Below, in pieces: positions 16,320 to 25,761 of a DNA stretch of 47,883 bases (position 1 is the first letter of the stretch; each line of letters opens with the position of its first letter). The translations under genes were made by a program, and so were the position numbers. The DNA is from Actinomycetota bacterium. Its GTDB lineage: Bacteria; Actinomycetota; Thermoleophilia; RBG-16-64-13. Location: positions 1-47,883 of the forward strand of contig JAAYZX010000059.1 in assembly GCA_012514635.1 (NCBI GenBank), in the 5' to 3' direction. A model generated the notes under the pieces. That model ran no database searches. It saw only the letters and a list, made by a program, of their open reading frames with translations, and was not told where the DNA came from.

Positions 16320-18137
16320 GTGGGCCAAACCAGTATAGTGAAAAGTAGCTTCAACTGCTCCGTCGCGGGCGCCGACGCACCGACTGATCATCCAAGAGGG
16401 GCGGCGATTGTGCAGGAAACCAATTCCGCTACGGGTTCAGCGGCAAGAGAGCTGTGCCGAAACCTCGAGCGTGCATGTCGTGAGAGTCGCATGTATCAAG
16501 AGGGCCATCCTACACGGGAAGGTGGTTTTCAGCAGTTGATAGCGGCAATGGATCGCGCGCTGGCCGCTGCCTCCCCTCTGAAGCTCATCATTCACGATAC
16601 CAATATCAGTGTAGGCGATGAAGCCGTCTATACGGGAGACCCCGGGTCCGACAACCTGGCCTTTGTTCTCTTTCGCGACGGCCTCCGAGAACTGATCTTC
16701 TATCCGGAGATCCCGCAGGACGAGTTGCTTCTCCTGGTCGATGCCATAGCCAATGTGGATTCGATCGATCGATGGGATCATGACCTCGTGACGACGCTCT
16801 GGGAGGCAGACTTCCTGCATATCGATTACGTGGTGGCAGACCCGCTTATGACAGGCGCTGAGATTAGTACCGAGATTGTGGATTCGTTGCGGAACGTGGT
16901 ATTGCGCAGACTCGCACAGGCCGAGGATGCAATCGCGGCAATGCCTGAGCGCACACTCGACACGCCCTCCGAACTCGCAAATACACCAAGCCCCTCAGAC
17001 GAGACCGCCTTGAGACGACTGCTCGATTCTCCTCCGCTAGATGCTGAGACCGTCCGGCAAATGGCAGCCGACCCCTGCCCTTTGGACGACCTCTACCTCT
17101 TCTTGACTCAGCTCTTGCCTAAAGCGGAGACTCCTGAAGCCGCCGCTATCATGATCGGCGCGCTGGTCGATGAGATTGCAAAGATGATCAAAAATGCCGA
17201 CCTGGAAACTGCAAGACACCTTATCAACCTCGTGCACGATGCGGCTGGAGCTAATCCAGCCGTAGTTGCAGCCGTTGAACAAGCGGACTTCCGCACTCCT
17301 GAGCTCGCGCGCGCCGTTCGTCTGTTGCTCGCACAGCGCAGCGACGTGAGTGGAGACCGGGAGGGAGGCGAGGAGGATGGAAGCTGCGCACAACTCCTGC
17401 TCACCGACCCCACCCTCCGCCCCATACTGTTGCCGGTTCTGCTCGATCTGCTGGCCGACGAGGAGGACCGCGCAGTTCGCCGGTCCCTACTAGCTATACT
17501 TACCGCCCGCCGCGATCTTCCCTCTAGATTCATAGTCTCCCATCTCGACGACCACCGATGGTACGTAGTGCGTAACATGGTTCAGCTCCTTGCGGTCAGC
17601 CCGGATGCTCGTCCGGACCTTCACCTTAGAGCCACCGTCCACCATCCGGATGAACGCGTCCGCAAGGAAGTCATCCGCACTCTCGAGCGAATGGCGGCCG
17701 CCGGGCAGGACTCGTCACCACTTCTGCGCGTCTTCCTCAGAGACTCCGACTCGGGCGTCAGAACCCTGGCGGCCAGAATCGTTGGACCGTCCATAGGGGA
17801 GCGGGGCATGCGGGAGGTGCTCAGTCTAGTTGAACGTCCAGATTTCTCCACCCGACCCGAAAGTGAAAGCGAGGCGGTGTTCAGCGCCATTGCCCGGCTG
17901 GCTCGGGCCGGATTGGCCGTCTCCACAGCTGTGGAGACCCTGGAATCACTCTGGCAACCACAACTGTGGCGTAAAAAGTCGGCCGCATTGCGGACGGCCG
18001 CCCTCCGTACGCTGGGGAGCATACCGGGAGACGAAGCCACGAGGTCTCTGCGTAGGGCCGCCAAATCCCGTGATCCTAGAATCCGGCTCCTTGCCGAGGA
18101 ATCGCTCTCGCGAAAACGCATACCTGAAAACGAATGA
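16320..18137 (+). CDS. HEAT-repeat-containing protein
   Basis: 605 aa; helical repeats near the C-terminus (DDHRWYVVRNMVQLLAVSPDARPDLHLRATVHHPDERVRKEVIRTLERM; LRVFLRDSDSGVRTLAARIVG). GTG start at 16320; GTG 16410 is an alternative. Confidence 0.75.
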   Translation: MGQTSIVKSSFNCSVAGADAPTDHPRGAAIVQETNSATGSAARELCRNLERACRESRMYQEGHPTREGGFQQLIAAMDRALAAASPLKLIIHDTNISVGDEAVYTGDPGSDNLAFVLFRDGLRELIFYPEIPQDELLLLVDAIANVDSIDRWDHDLVTTLWEADFLHIDYVVADPLMTGAEISTEIVDSLRNVVLRRLAQAEDAIAAMPERTLDTPSELANTPSPSDETALRRLLDSPPLDAETVRQMAADPCPLDDLYLFLTQLLPKAETPEAAAIMIGALVDEIAKMIKNADLETARHLINLVHDAAGANPAVVAAVEQADFRTPELARAVRLLLAQRSDVSGDREGGEEDGSCAQLLLTDPTLRPILLPVLLDLLADEEDRAVRRSLLAILTARRDLPSRFIVSHLDDHRWYVVRNMVQLLAVSPDARPDLHLRATVHHPDERVRKEVIRTLERMAAAGQDSSPLLRVFLRDSDSGVRTLAARIVGPSIGERGMREVLSLVERPDFSTRPESESEAVFSAIARLARAGLAVSTAVETLESLWQPQLWRKKSAALRTAALRTLGSIPGDEATRSLRRAAKSRDPRIRLLAEESLSRKRIPENE

Positions 18138-19627
18138 AAACACCCAAAGAGAAACTATCACAGGATCCAATTGCTCTGGATAGGGCGTTGGTGCAGGCTC
18201 TGGCGGTGGGTTTTCGCACCGCCGAGCTATACAAACCCGATAATGCCGTGATGACCGATGTAGTGGATAGATTATCCACGCTCATTGCGCAACGGGCAGA
18301 GAGCGGGCCGCTCGGTCTAGGGGTGAAAAACCGGTGCGTTTTCGCCAACGGCCGACGTGTACGTCTTACAGCAGCCGACTACCCGCGTTTTGTGCACCTG
18401 CTTCGCATATTCGAAGAGTGGGGCATTCTGGGCTTCAACTTCCTCGCACCGGTGCCGTCAGATCATCTAGCCACTTTTTTAGCACTCGTTGTCACCGACC
18501 GTACCGGTTCTGCAGAAGAGTTGATGGATCGCCTGGAATCGGCTGCCGTGTTCGACATAGAGGTGGTAGAAGCAGACGAAATCGATGCACTGGTCAAGCG
18601 TACCAGAGAGACTCAATCACCCGATGACCCTCGAAAAACGGAAGGACTTCTGGGAGGACAGCATCCAGAAGGGATCCGCGTGCACAACGAAGCTCCGGAG
18701 GTTGCGTACCTACGTGCCGTAACAGCTGCCCAAGATGCCACCGACAGCCTAAGACGAGGCAACAAGCTGGGCGCGCGTCGGATCCGTCGGATAACTCAGG
18801 CCATAGTGGACCAAGTAATGCGCGACCCCACCTCACTGCTGGCGCTGTCCACCATAAAAGACTACGACATTTACCTTATCTCTCATTCCATCAACGTTGC
18901 GATCCTCTCGGCGATGTTGGGACAGCGGTTAGAGCTGACCAAAGTGCAGCTGGGAGAGCTGGTGCTTGCTGCGTTTCTGCACGACATCGGCAAGACACAA
19001 TTGCCGAACGAGCTCGTAGGGAAACCCGCCGCCCTCAACGACGACGAGTGGACAGAGATGAGGCGCCATCCCGAGCTGGGTGCCCGCGTTATTCTAAGGC
19101 AGCGGTACCTCACCCGGTCTCTGATGAGAGCGCTGCGCGCGACCTTAGAACACCACATAAAGTACAACCTCAACGGCTATCCATCGATAGACGGCCTCAC
19201 AAGTACGAGTCTCTTCGCGCGCATCATCATGATCGCCGATCGCTACGACGCCATGACCACTCCCCGCCCCTATAGGCAACGCAACCTTACTCCCGTAGAG
19301 GCCGTCAAAGCCATGGTTGAAGAGGCGGGCACCTCTTTGGACCCAACGATACTTTGGCACTTCGTGGAGATGATGGGAGTCTATCCGGTCGGGACGATGG
19401 TCAGACTCACCGGTGGTGAAGTGGGTATCGTGGAGGCTCCACCGGCCACGGATACTCCGTCCAACCGCCCACGCGTTCGTCTATTGTCCGACAACAGCAG
19501 CGTAGACCTGGCCGAATACACCGACTCCGGCGCCTTCGTCAAGGCTATTGCCGAGATTATCAATCCCGGCAGCATGGGGATGGTGCCTGCTGTGGGACCC
19601 GAACGTCTGATCCTGGACGAGGAATAG
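18134..19627 (+). CDS. HD domain (HD-GYP-like) phosphohydrolase
   Basis: 497 aa; ATGA overlap with the upstream gene. YLISHSINVAILSAMLG, FLHDIGKTQLPNELVGKP, MRRHPELGARVIL, EHHIKYNLNGYPSI, ARIIMIADRYDAMTTPRPYR. Confidence 0.88.
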   Translation: MKTPKEKLSQDPIALDRALVQALAVGFRTAELYKPDNAVMTDVVDRLSTLIAQRAESGPLGLGVKNRCVFANGRRVRLTAADYPRFVHLLRIFEEWGILGFNFLAPVPSDHLATFLALVVTDRTGSAEELMDRLESAAVFDIEVVEADEIDALVKRTRETQSPDDPRKTEGLLGGQHPEGIRVHNEAPEVAYLRAVTAAQDATDSLRRGNKLGARRIRRITQAIVDQVMRDPTSLLALSTIKDYDIYLISHSINVAILSAMLGQRLELTKVQLGELVLAAFLHDIGKTQLPNELVGKPAALNDDEWTEMRRHPELGARVILRQRYLTRSLMRALRATLEHHIKYNLNGYPSIDGLTSTSLFARIIMIADRYDAMTTPRPYRQRNLTPVEAVKAMVEEAGTSLDPTILWHFVEMMGVYPVGTMVRLTGGEVGIVEAPPATDTPSNRPRVRLLSDNSSVDLAEYTDSGAFVKAIAEIINPGSMGMVPAVGPERLILDEE

Positions 19628-19659
19628 GAGGAGGGTGAACCCCCGACGGCCCAGTATTT

Positions 19660-20859
19660 TTAATCGACCTCGATGATATCGTCGGTAGTGATAGTAAGTG
19701 CCCGAGGCCTATCTTGGCCCACCAGCCACGTATTCTCTACGCCCACAGCCCCGCGCTTTGGAAAAGCCAGCTTGGGCTCCACCGCAATCACGTTGCCCTC
19801 GGACAACGTATGTGTGTTTCCCCGCGAGAGGTACGGCATCTCATCGATCTCAAGACCCACTCCATGGCCGATAAAACTCACCTGATTAGGAGATTTGCCC
19901 ATGAAGTTGTCTGCTAATCCGGCAGAACGCGCATACTCAACGGCTGCTGAATAGAGATCTCCACAAGGCACTCCTGCTACAGCCTTCGATATCACCAATT
20001 CTTGAATATCACGACAAACTTGGTACGCGTCCTTGAACTCCTGAGATAAGGGGCCCACACTAAATACTCTCGTCTGATCCGAAAGATAGCCATGCACTCC
20101 GCCTGAGAGATCCATCACTACCGGTTCGCTCCGCCGAATAGCTCGATACCCTGCACCCTGAGCCACCGCCGGCGTGAGCCCACGCCCGGCCAGCGGCGTA
20201 TCCAGATGTGAGGCCACAGCTCCATTGGGGCCCGAGATTAGATGACCGTGATACAACTCCTGGTTGAAGGCTCGAAAACGCACGAATCCGTGATGCCCGG
20301 CCCTCCGTACGACACGCTCCAGATGAGCGGCCAACTCTATCTCGGTCATGCCCTCGCGAAGAACCCGGGCGGCCTCCTGGTAAATAAGATGACTTTGCCG
20401 GCCTGCTTCCTCAATCAACCCCACTTCAAAAGCGGACTTGACGGCCCTAACCTCGCGGATCACCGGCGAGCAATCCACAAGTCTGGCTCCCGGCAGAAGC
20501 GTTTGGTAACGACGGAACAAATTGACCGGCAACACATCGAGCTCCAGACCCACCGTAGCCTGGTCTGAGAAGCCCAACGTTCTGAGTGCGGGCTCTAGAT
20601 CAGCCAACCGCTTCATGGGTCGTACGTCCGGCAATGCCGACTCTTCGCGGGCGCGGTCTAAGCTCTTCCGCACAAGATGGACGGGATGCCCCGAAGCTGG
20701 TACCAACAAGTGGCCCTGCTGAATAGTGCCGGTTAAATAGTACAGATCGACGTTCTGTATCACCACCGCCACATCAATGCCATCACGCTCCAGACCAGCC
20801 TGCACCTTGCTTATGCGATTCTCCAGCTCTGAACGAGGAACGCGGAAGATATGTTCCAC
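19660..20859 (-). CDS. M24-family Xaa-Pro aminopeptidase-like protein
   Basis: 399 aa; MDLSGGVHGYLSDQTRVFSVG, FIGHGVGLEIDEMPYL, VIAVEPKLAFPKRGAVGVENTWLV carry the expected metal ligands. Confidence 0.9.
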   Translation of the reverse strand: MEHIFRVPRSELENRISKVQAGLERDGIDVAVVIQNVDLYYLTGTIQQGHLLVPASGHPVHLVRKSLDRAREESALPDVRPMKRLADLEPALRTLGFSDQATVGLELDVLPVNLFRRYQTLLPGARLVDCSPVIREVRAVKSAFEVGLIEEAGRQSHLIYQEAARVLREGMTEIELAAHLERVVRRAGHHGFVRFRAFNQELYHGHLISGPNGAVASHLDTPLAGRGLTPAVAQGAGYRAIRRSEPVVMDLSGGVHGYLSDQTRVFSVGPLSQEFKDAYQVCRDIQELVISKAVAGVPCGDLYSAAVEYARSAGLADNFMGKSPNQVSFIGHGVGLEIDEMPYLSRGNTHTLSEGNVIAVEPKLAFPKRGAVGVENTWLVGQDRPRALTITTDDIIEVD

Positions 20860-20862
20860 CGC

Positions 20863-21846
20863 TCAACCCCCCTTCCGTACAACATAACTCCAGACTACCC
20901 CTTCATCCCGCCGCTCCACCACACCTCTCTCACGTAATGCTTCCAGGCGCGCAAACGATTCGACCAGAGTGACGAAGACGTGATAGCTGTTGGATAGGTC
21001 GCAACCGGGGAACAACTTTGCTGCCAGATCCTGAACCGTAGATGGGACATGCACCACATCTTCGGCCTCACGAAGCCGTACTTCCAGCTGCTCCAAAAAA
21101 CCGGCCACCTTGTCGGCGCAATCGGTGAATGATTCTCCGTGACCAGGCAGAACCACCGCAACCGGCAGTTCAGCGATCCGTCGCAGCGACTGTTCGTAGT
21201 CAGATAGACCGTGTCCTGGGGGATCGAGCGCAAAGTATAATGCCGGGTTGGGAACGATCTCTGCCAGCAGCTGATCCGACGAGATAAGTACCCCATCCGT
21301 CTCACGGAAAAGACCGATGAGACCTTCCGTGTGACCGGGGAGATCTATGACCCGCCACGATTGCCCAAATCCCGCAAGCTCTTCTCCATCGAGCAGCCCT
21401 TGTGCCCAGGGAGCGTCGTCGCCCGCCGCGCTGAGTCGTCCAAAAAACTTGGGTACAGTCTGAGCATTGGCGCCCACAACCCCCCAGCGCGGGAGGAGGG
21501 CGCGCACAGCCTGCTCGTACCGACGCAGGTGGGCCTGGTAATCGGCCACTTTAGGAAGATCCAAGAAACCCACACGCAACTCAGCCCAATTGAACCGGTA
21601 GGCCTGACCATCGTGGTCGGCGTGCCCGTGAGTCAGCACCACCAGATCGATATCCTCGGGCCTGTGACCCAACGAGCGCAAACCTTCAATCAGATCATCC
21701 CATGTCCGACGATGCAACGGCCCCACATCTACAAGCGCGAGACGATCGCCCACAAGTAGGTAGGTGTTGGTGGATTGCACTCCAAACGGATTGTGAACCG
21801 GGATGCGAAATACTCCGCCCGCTTCTTCGAACACAGACACGTGCAC
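20863..21846 (-). CDS. MBL-fold metallohydrolase
   Basis: 327 aa; VVLTHGHADHDGQAY, DLPGHTEGLIGLF, VVLPGHGESF. Confidence 0.9.
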   Translation of the reverse strand: MHVSVFEEAGGVFRIPVHNPFGVQSTNTYLLVGDRLALVDVGPLHRRTWDDLIEGLRSLGHRPEDIDLVVLTHGHADHDGQAYRFNWAELRVGFLDLPKVADYQAHLRRYEQAVRALLPRWGVVGANAQTVPKFFGRLSAAGDDAPWAQGLLDGEELAGFGQSWRVIDLPGHTEGLIGLFRETDGVLISSDQLLAEIVPNPALYFALDPPGHGLSDYEQSLRRIAELPVAVVLPGHGESFTDCADKVAGFLEQLEVRLREAEDVVHVPSTVQDLAAKLFPGCDLSNSYHVFVTLVESFARLEALRERGVVERRDEGVVWSYVVRKGG

Positions 21847-21929
21847 TCCCTATAGTTGAGCAACCAGCCTACCAAACCAGCCGCTTCGAAGCTAGAATCG
21901 CCATGTCTCCTTCACCGTGAGAGCAAACA

Positions 21930-22892
21930 ATGAATATCAAATGGGTAACAGACTACGCAGGCTATGATCCCGGACCCGTAAATCTGGGTGTGGTCCGGCT
22001 TGGAGCTGACAAGGCTCTCGTAGTGGATACCGGCCTGGACGAGGGTAGAGCAGCCAAGTTTATGCGCCACCTGAGGGCGGAGAGACTCACGCCGCACGCC
22101 GTATTTCTAACGCATCACCACGCTGATCACATGGGGGGAGCACGTAGGATTCTCAGAGAAGGTGCGGAATTTGCTGCCACATCGGCGGCGGAGGCCGCGC
22201 TTGCGCGCCGGCCGGAACTGCAACCGCTACTCTTTTCAGGCGGCGGCGCCCCGCTACCCGAACTCACGGTGAAATTCCTCATGCCCAATCACATCGACGT
22301 GGAGGTGGAAGTGGCGACGGGTCCTTGGACCGTTCCCGGAGCAGATTCCACGGTGGAGCTCCAAGTGGTGGACTTGGCGGGGCATTCTCCCGGGCAGGTG
22401 GGACTGCGCGCCGGCGAGGTTCTCTTCTGTGGAGATGCGCTCTTCCCTGAGGACACGTGGAACAAGTATGGTTTGGTCTACTTTGCGGATATCGATGGCG
22501 CTCAAACCACACTGGACACGCTCGACCACCTGGCCGCAGAAATCTTGGTAGCCATCCCCGGACACGGCTCAGCCGTGTCCGGGGATGGCTACCTGCGCCC
22601 TCTCGACGACACGTTGACCAACCGTGTGGCTCTCAACCGCAGGGGCGTCCAAAGACTGGTGAACATCATCGGCGCACTGCTCAATAACAGAGCTTGCGGT
22701 GATGCTACAGACGGTCTCTCGCTGGAGCAGCTCATCCATGGCACGTGTAACCATTTGAAAATCGTGCCAAGAGATATCCCCGAGTACTACCTGAACCGAG
22801 CTACGGTCCAGGCAGTACTCACCCACCTATACCGCAGAAAGGCGATACAGGTGGAGCTGCAGGGAGCACGTCTCGCATGGTACGCATGCTGA
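21930..22892 (+). CDS. MBL-fold metallohydrolase
   Basis: 320 aa; FLTHHHADHMGGARRI, DLAGHSPGQVGL, LFCGDALFP, VAIPGHGSAVSG. Confidence 0.9.
   Translation: MNIKWVTDYAGYDPGPVNLGVVRLGADKALVVDTGLDEGRAAKFMRHLRAERLTPHAVFLTHHHADHMGGARRILREGAEFAATSAAEAALARRPELQPLLFSGGGAPLPELTVKFLMPNHIDVEVEVATGPWTVPGADSTVELQVVDLAGHSPGQVGLRAGEVLFCGDALFPEDTWNKYGLVYFADIDGAQTTLDTLDHLAAEILVAIPGHGSAVSGDGYLRPLDDTLTNRVALNRRGVQRLVNIIGALLNNRACGDATDGLSLEQLIHGTCNHLKIVPRDIPEYYLNRATVQAVLTHLYRRKAIQVELQGARLAWYAC
22547..22593. repeat. 47-nt perfect inverted repeat (23-bp arms, 1-nt centre) inside a CDS
   Basis: ggtagccatccccggacacggct-c-agccgtgtccggggatggctacc, within the 21930-22892 MBL-fold gene. Confidence 0.95.
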
Positions 22893-22945
22893 GGGCAAAA
22901 CATGCGGCCTGTCGAAAGCATAACCCTAGTCCTCAGAAGACCCAC

Positions 22946-24730
22946 TCAAGGATAACCGAGCAACCCTGTCTTTGAATCAAGAAGACCGCTGGGCGTGAGC
23001 CTGATAAAGGGCAGACCCGTGAATGTCAAAAAATTCATGCCGAAGAAAGGGTCGTCCCAAGGACAGCCGCGTTCCTGCAGGTAGCGGTTGATAGCCGTCA
23101 TCTCCGCAGCCACGTGCTCCAGAGGCTCCGTGGAGAGCAATCCCCCGCACTCCAGAATCATCTCGAGCTGGACTTTTCCTTCCTCCACGAGCACGATCCC
23201 CCCACCTATCTCGAACATCCGGTTAACCGCTAAGGCCATGTCCTGAGGGGAGGAGCCCAACACAAGCGGAGCGTGCGTCTCGTGAACAACGGTGGCGGCC
23301 AGCCCTCCTACAGGAGCGCCCCAACCTGATAGCGGCACAGTTAGCCACCTATGCCGCAATTGCGACCAGAGACTCAGGTACATTAGTTCCACCTGCTCAC
23401 CCTCCAGCACGCCCGCGATGCAGCGCCCCCGGTTCTCATCCATGAAACCATCCGTCACCGCCACTGCCACCTGCAGCGGACGCGTGACGGTTTTGTTGAC
23501 CATGTGAACCGCCGTGAACTCGCCGCCGTCATCCACTACCGTCTCCGGTTTCCTCAAAGCAAACGCGGCAGGCGTGACCGGAAGAGGTGGAACACGATGG
23601 CTCGGCCAATCCAACACCTTCACTTTAGGAAAAGAGGGGAAGCGTTCTTTTATCAAACCATCCTCCGCCACTACCTTCCCGCCCACCATGACCAAGCGCG
23701 GTCGTGGGTGTTCTAAATCCTCGCATATGATGAGGTCGGCCTCGCGTCCCGGTCCGATACCTCCCAAACGATGATCTATCCGTAGGTACGTTGCCGGATT
23801 GATCGTCGCCATCTGGTAGGCACGAATAGGTGGTATGCCGCAGGCGATGGCTTTCTCCACCACGCTCTCCATGTAGCCATGCGCCACGACATCTTGCGGG
23901 CTCATCCAATCAGGGGTAAGCATGACTCGAGCAGTATCAAGATCCGGATTGGCTGTGATGGCGGTGGAGAGAACATCGAGATCGGCTCGAATGGACCCGT
24001 GTCGCAGCACCGTGGCAAAGCCCAGACGAAGACGATGCAGCACATCTTCTGCCGAGACGCTCTCGTGGCAGGACGTGATACCCAACCCGGCAAGCGCAGC
24101 CAGCTTATCGAACGAACAACCCGCTGTGTGACCCTCCAGGCGCAGCCCTGCCTCACGAGCAGCATCGATCTTCTCTGTCAGCTCCACGTCTTCTGCCAAA
24201 AGCCTTGTCCATGCCGTCAACTCAGAGACCGCCAGCACTCGCGGGTGCCCCAAAAAATCGCGGAACTCGCTCAAAGGAAGCAGATCCCGGCCCTCTATCT
24301 CCGGCAAAGGAGGACAGTGGGCAGGCACTGTCAGGAAGTAGTGGAAGGGAAGATCCTCCGTAGATCGGATCATGATCTCCAGACCCAGTCTTCCCAGGGC
24401 ACCGCCTATGTCGTGAGTATCGGAAAGCATGGCGGTGGTGCCCAGCGGCACAATGGCCTTTGCCAGCTCTACCGGACTCACCAAAAAGTCTGCGTGACCG
24501 TGCACATCGATGAAGCCCGGGCTGAGGTAGGCTCCACCTGCATCGATGATACGGGTTCCAGGGCCGGACAGACGCTTTCCGCGGCCCACCCACGCGATGC
24601 AGCCCTCAGCCACTGCCACCTGGCACCCGTCTATGATCTCCCCAGAATAAACGTTAAGGAGACGGGCATCGACGATCAATACATCGGGTGACACCTCTCC
24701 CAACGCAACCTGTTTCAATCGTCGTCTCAT
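22946..24730 (-). CDS. Adenine deaminase-like amidohydrolase
   Basis: 594 aa; PGFIDVHGHADFLVSPVELAKAIVPLGTTAMLSDTHDI, EGHTAGCSFDKLAALAGLGITSCHESVSAEDVLHRLRLGFATVLRHGS, MATINPATYLRIDHRLGGIGPGREADL. Ade-like layout with divergent signatures. Confidence 0.8.
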   Translation of the reverse strand: MRRRLKQVALGEVSPDVLIVDARLLNVYSGEIIDGCQVAVAEGCIAWVGRGKRLSGPGTRIIDAGGAYLSPGFIDVHGHADFLVSPVELAKAIVPLGTTAMLSDTHDIGGALGRLGLEIMIRSTEDLPFHYFLTVPAHCPPLPEIEGRDLLPLSEFRDFLGHPRVLAVSELTAWTRLLAEDVELTEKIDAAREAGLRLEGHTAGCSFDKLAALAGLGITSCHESVSAEDVLHRLRLGFATVLRHGSIRADLDVLSTAITANPDLDTARVMLTPDWMSPQDVVAHGYMESVVEKAIACGIPPIRAYQMATINPATYLRIDHRLGGIGPGREADLIICEDLEHPRPRLVMVGGKVVAEDGLIKERFPSFPKVKVLDWPSHRVPPLPVTPAAFALRKPETVVDDGGEFTAVHMVNKTVTRPLQVAVAVTDGFMDENRGRCIAGVLEGEQVELMYLSLWSQLRHRWLTVPLSGWGAPVGGLAATVVHETHAPLVLGSSPQDMALAVNRMFEIGGGIVLVEEGKVQLEMILECGGLLSTEPLEHVAAEMTAINRYLQERGCPWDDPFFGMNFLTFTGLPFIRLTPSGLLDSKTGLLGYP

Positions 24731-25761
24731 TTCATCGCCTCCTGATCACGACGTGCCGACGAGTATTGGTCACTGGTGAGTTTGCAGAGTAGACGCTCGG
24801 TCAACACCGTGACCATCAAGCGTCTCTGACCCGGGGTGGTGGCCTGGTTGGGCACCGGGCGGGCGGCGCGGGCGGCGGCCTGCGCCGCCCGCGCCGCCAC
24901 TTCCGCGTTTGGCTCTCTTCCTTCTAGCTCCTGCATCGCCTCCAGAGCCATGATCGGAGCAGAAGCCACTCCGCCGAGCACTACTCGTACGTCCCTCATG
25001 CAGCCATCAGCCATACGCAGGCCTACTGCGACCGCCGCCAAGGGAAAGTCAATGGACCGTCGCAACCGATACTTGAGATAACCTGAACGATATTCTCCCG
25101 CCGAGATGACCGGAGGCACTATCACGTGGGTGATAATCTCACCGGCATCCAACTGAAGCCCGCGACTCCCTTCATCGCAATACAAGTCCTCCATGAACCG
25201 TTCGCGCCTGATGCACTGCTCCGCACTCCAGCGCGCAGTCCTCACTCGACCGCGTAATGCAATAAGTGCCGGAGGCGTATCGGCCGCAAAAACCGCGTGA
25301 CAACGTTGGGAACGAGGCGCTGCAAGGCAGACGTCGCCTCCTCTCTTGAGGCACCGCTCGACCGCCTGCCGCCATGTGGCTGTACGATCGTAGAACCAAC
25401 ATCGGGTATCGAGACAGACATTGCCTCCTATGGTCCCCACATTCCGCAGTTGTGGCCCTCCAACCGAAGCTGCAGCCTCCGCCAGCGCCCTCCAATCCTT
25501 CCAGATGCGAGGTTCAGCGGCCACTACGGACAGTGGAGCACAGGCGCCCATGTATACACCTGCCCCAGTGCAATCGACTGCCTCCAGTCCTTCCACCGAC
25601 TCCAGATCCACCAAAACCGAGGGATTATGCAGACCCAACTTGAGAGCCGGAATCAAACCGGTCCCGCCTGCCAGTGGCATGGCCACTTTTAAAGTCGCCA
25701 ACAAACGAACGGCCTCCTCCACGCTAAGAGGGCTCTCCACCTCAAATTTGGGAAGAATCAC
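24727..25761 (-). CDS. Xanthine dehydrogenase-family FAD-binding subunit
   Basis: 344 aa; PLAGGTGLIPALKLGLHNPSVLVDLESVEGLEAV, SVGGPQLRNVGTIGGNVCLDTRCWFYDR, Cys-rich insert VERCLKRGGDVCLAAPRSQRCHAVFAADTPPALIAL. Confidence 0.9.
   Translation of the reverse strand: MILPKFEVESPLSVEEAVRLLATLKVAMPLAGGTGLIPALKLGLHNPSVLVDLESVEGLEAVDCTGAGVYMGACAPLSVVAAEPRIWKDWRALAEAAASVGGPQLRNVGTIGGNVCLDTRCWFYDRTATWRQAVERCLKRGGDVCLAAPRSQRCHAVFAADTPPALIALRGRVRTARWSAEQCIRRERFMEDLYCDEGSRGLQLDAGEIITHVIVPPVISAGEYRSGYLKYRLRRSIDFPLAAVAVGLRMADGCMRDVRVVLGGVASAPIMALEAMQELEGREPNAEVAARAAQAAARAARPVPNQATTPGQRRLMVTVLTERLLCKLTSDQYSSARRDQEAMK
24862..24898. repeat. Intragenic GC hairpin (16-bp arms, 5-nt loop)
   Basis: ggcggcgcgggcggcg-gcctg-cgccgcccgcgccgcc inside the FAD-subunit CDS, encoding an Ala/Arg-rich stretch (EVAARAAQAAARAARP). 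Confidence 0.85.

Noticed and set aside
23879-24691. 270-aa plus-strand ORF opposite the amidohydrolase gene
   Set aside because: Antisense ORF; the minus-strand frame carries clear amidohydrolase motifs and the plus frame has none.
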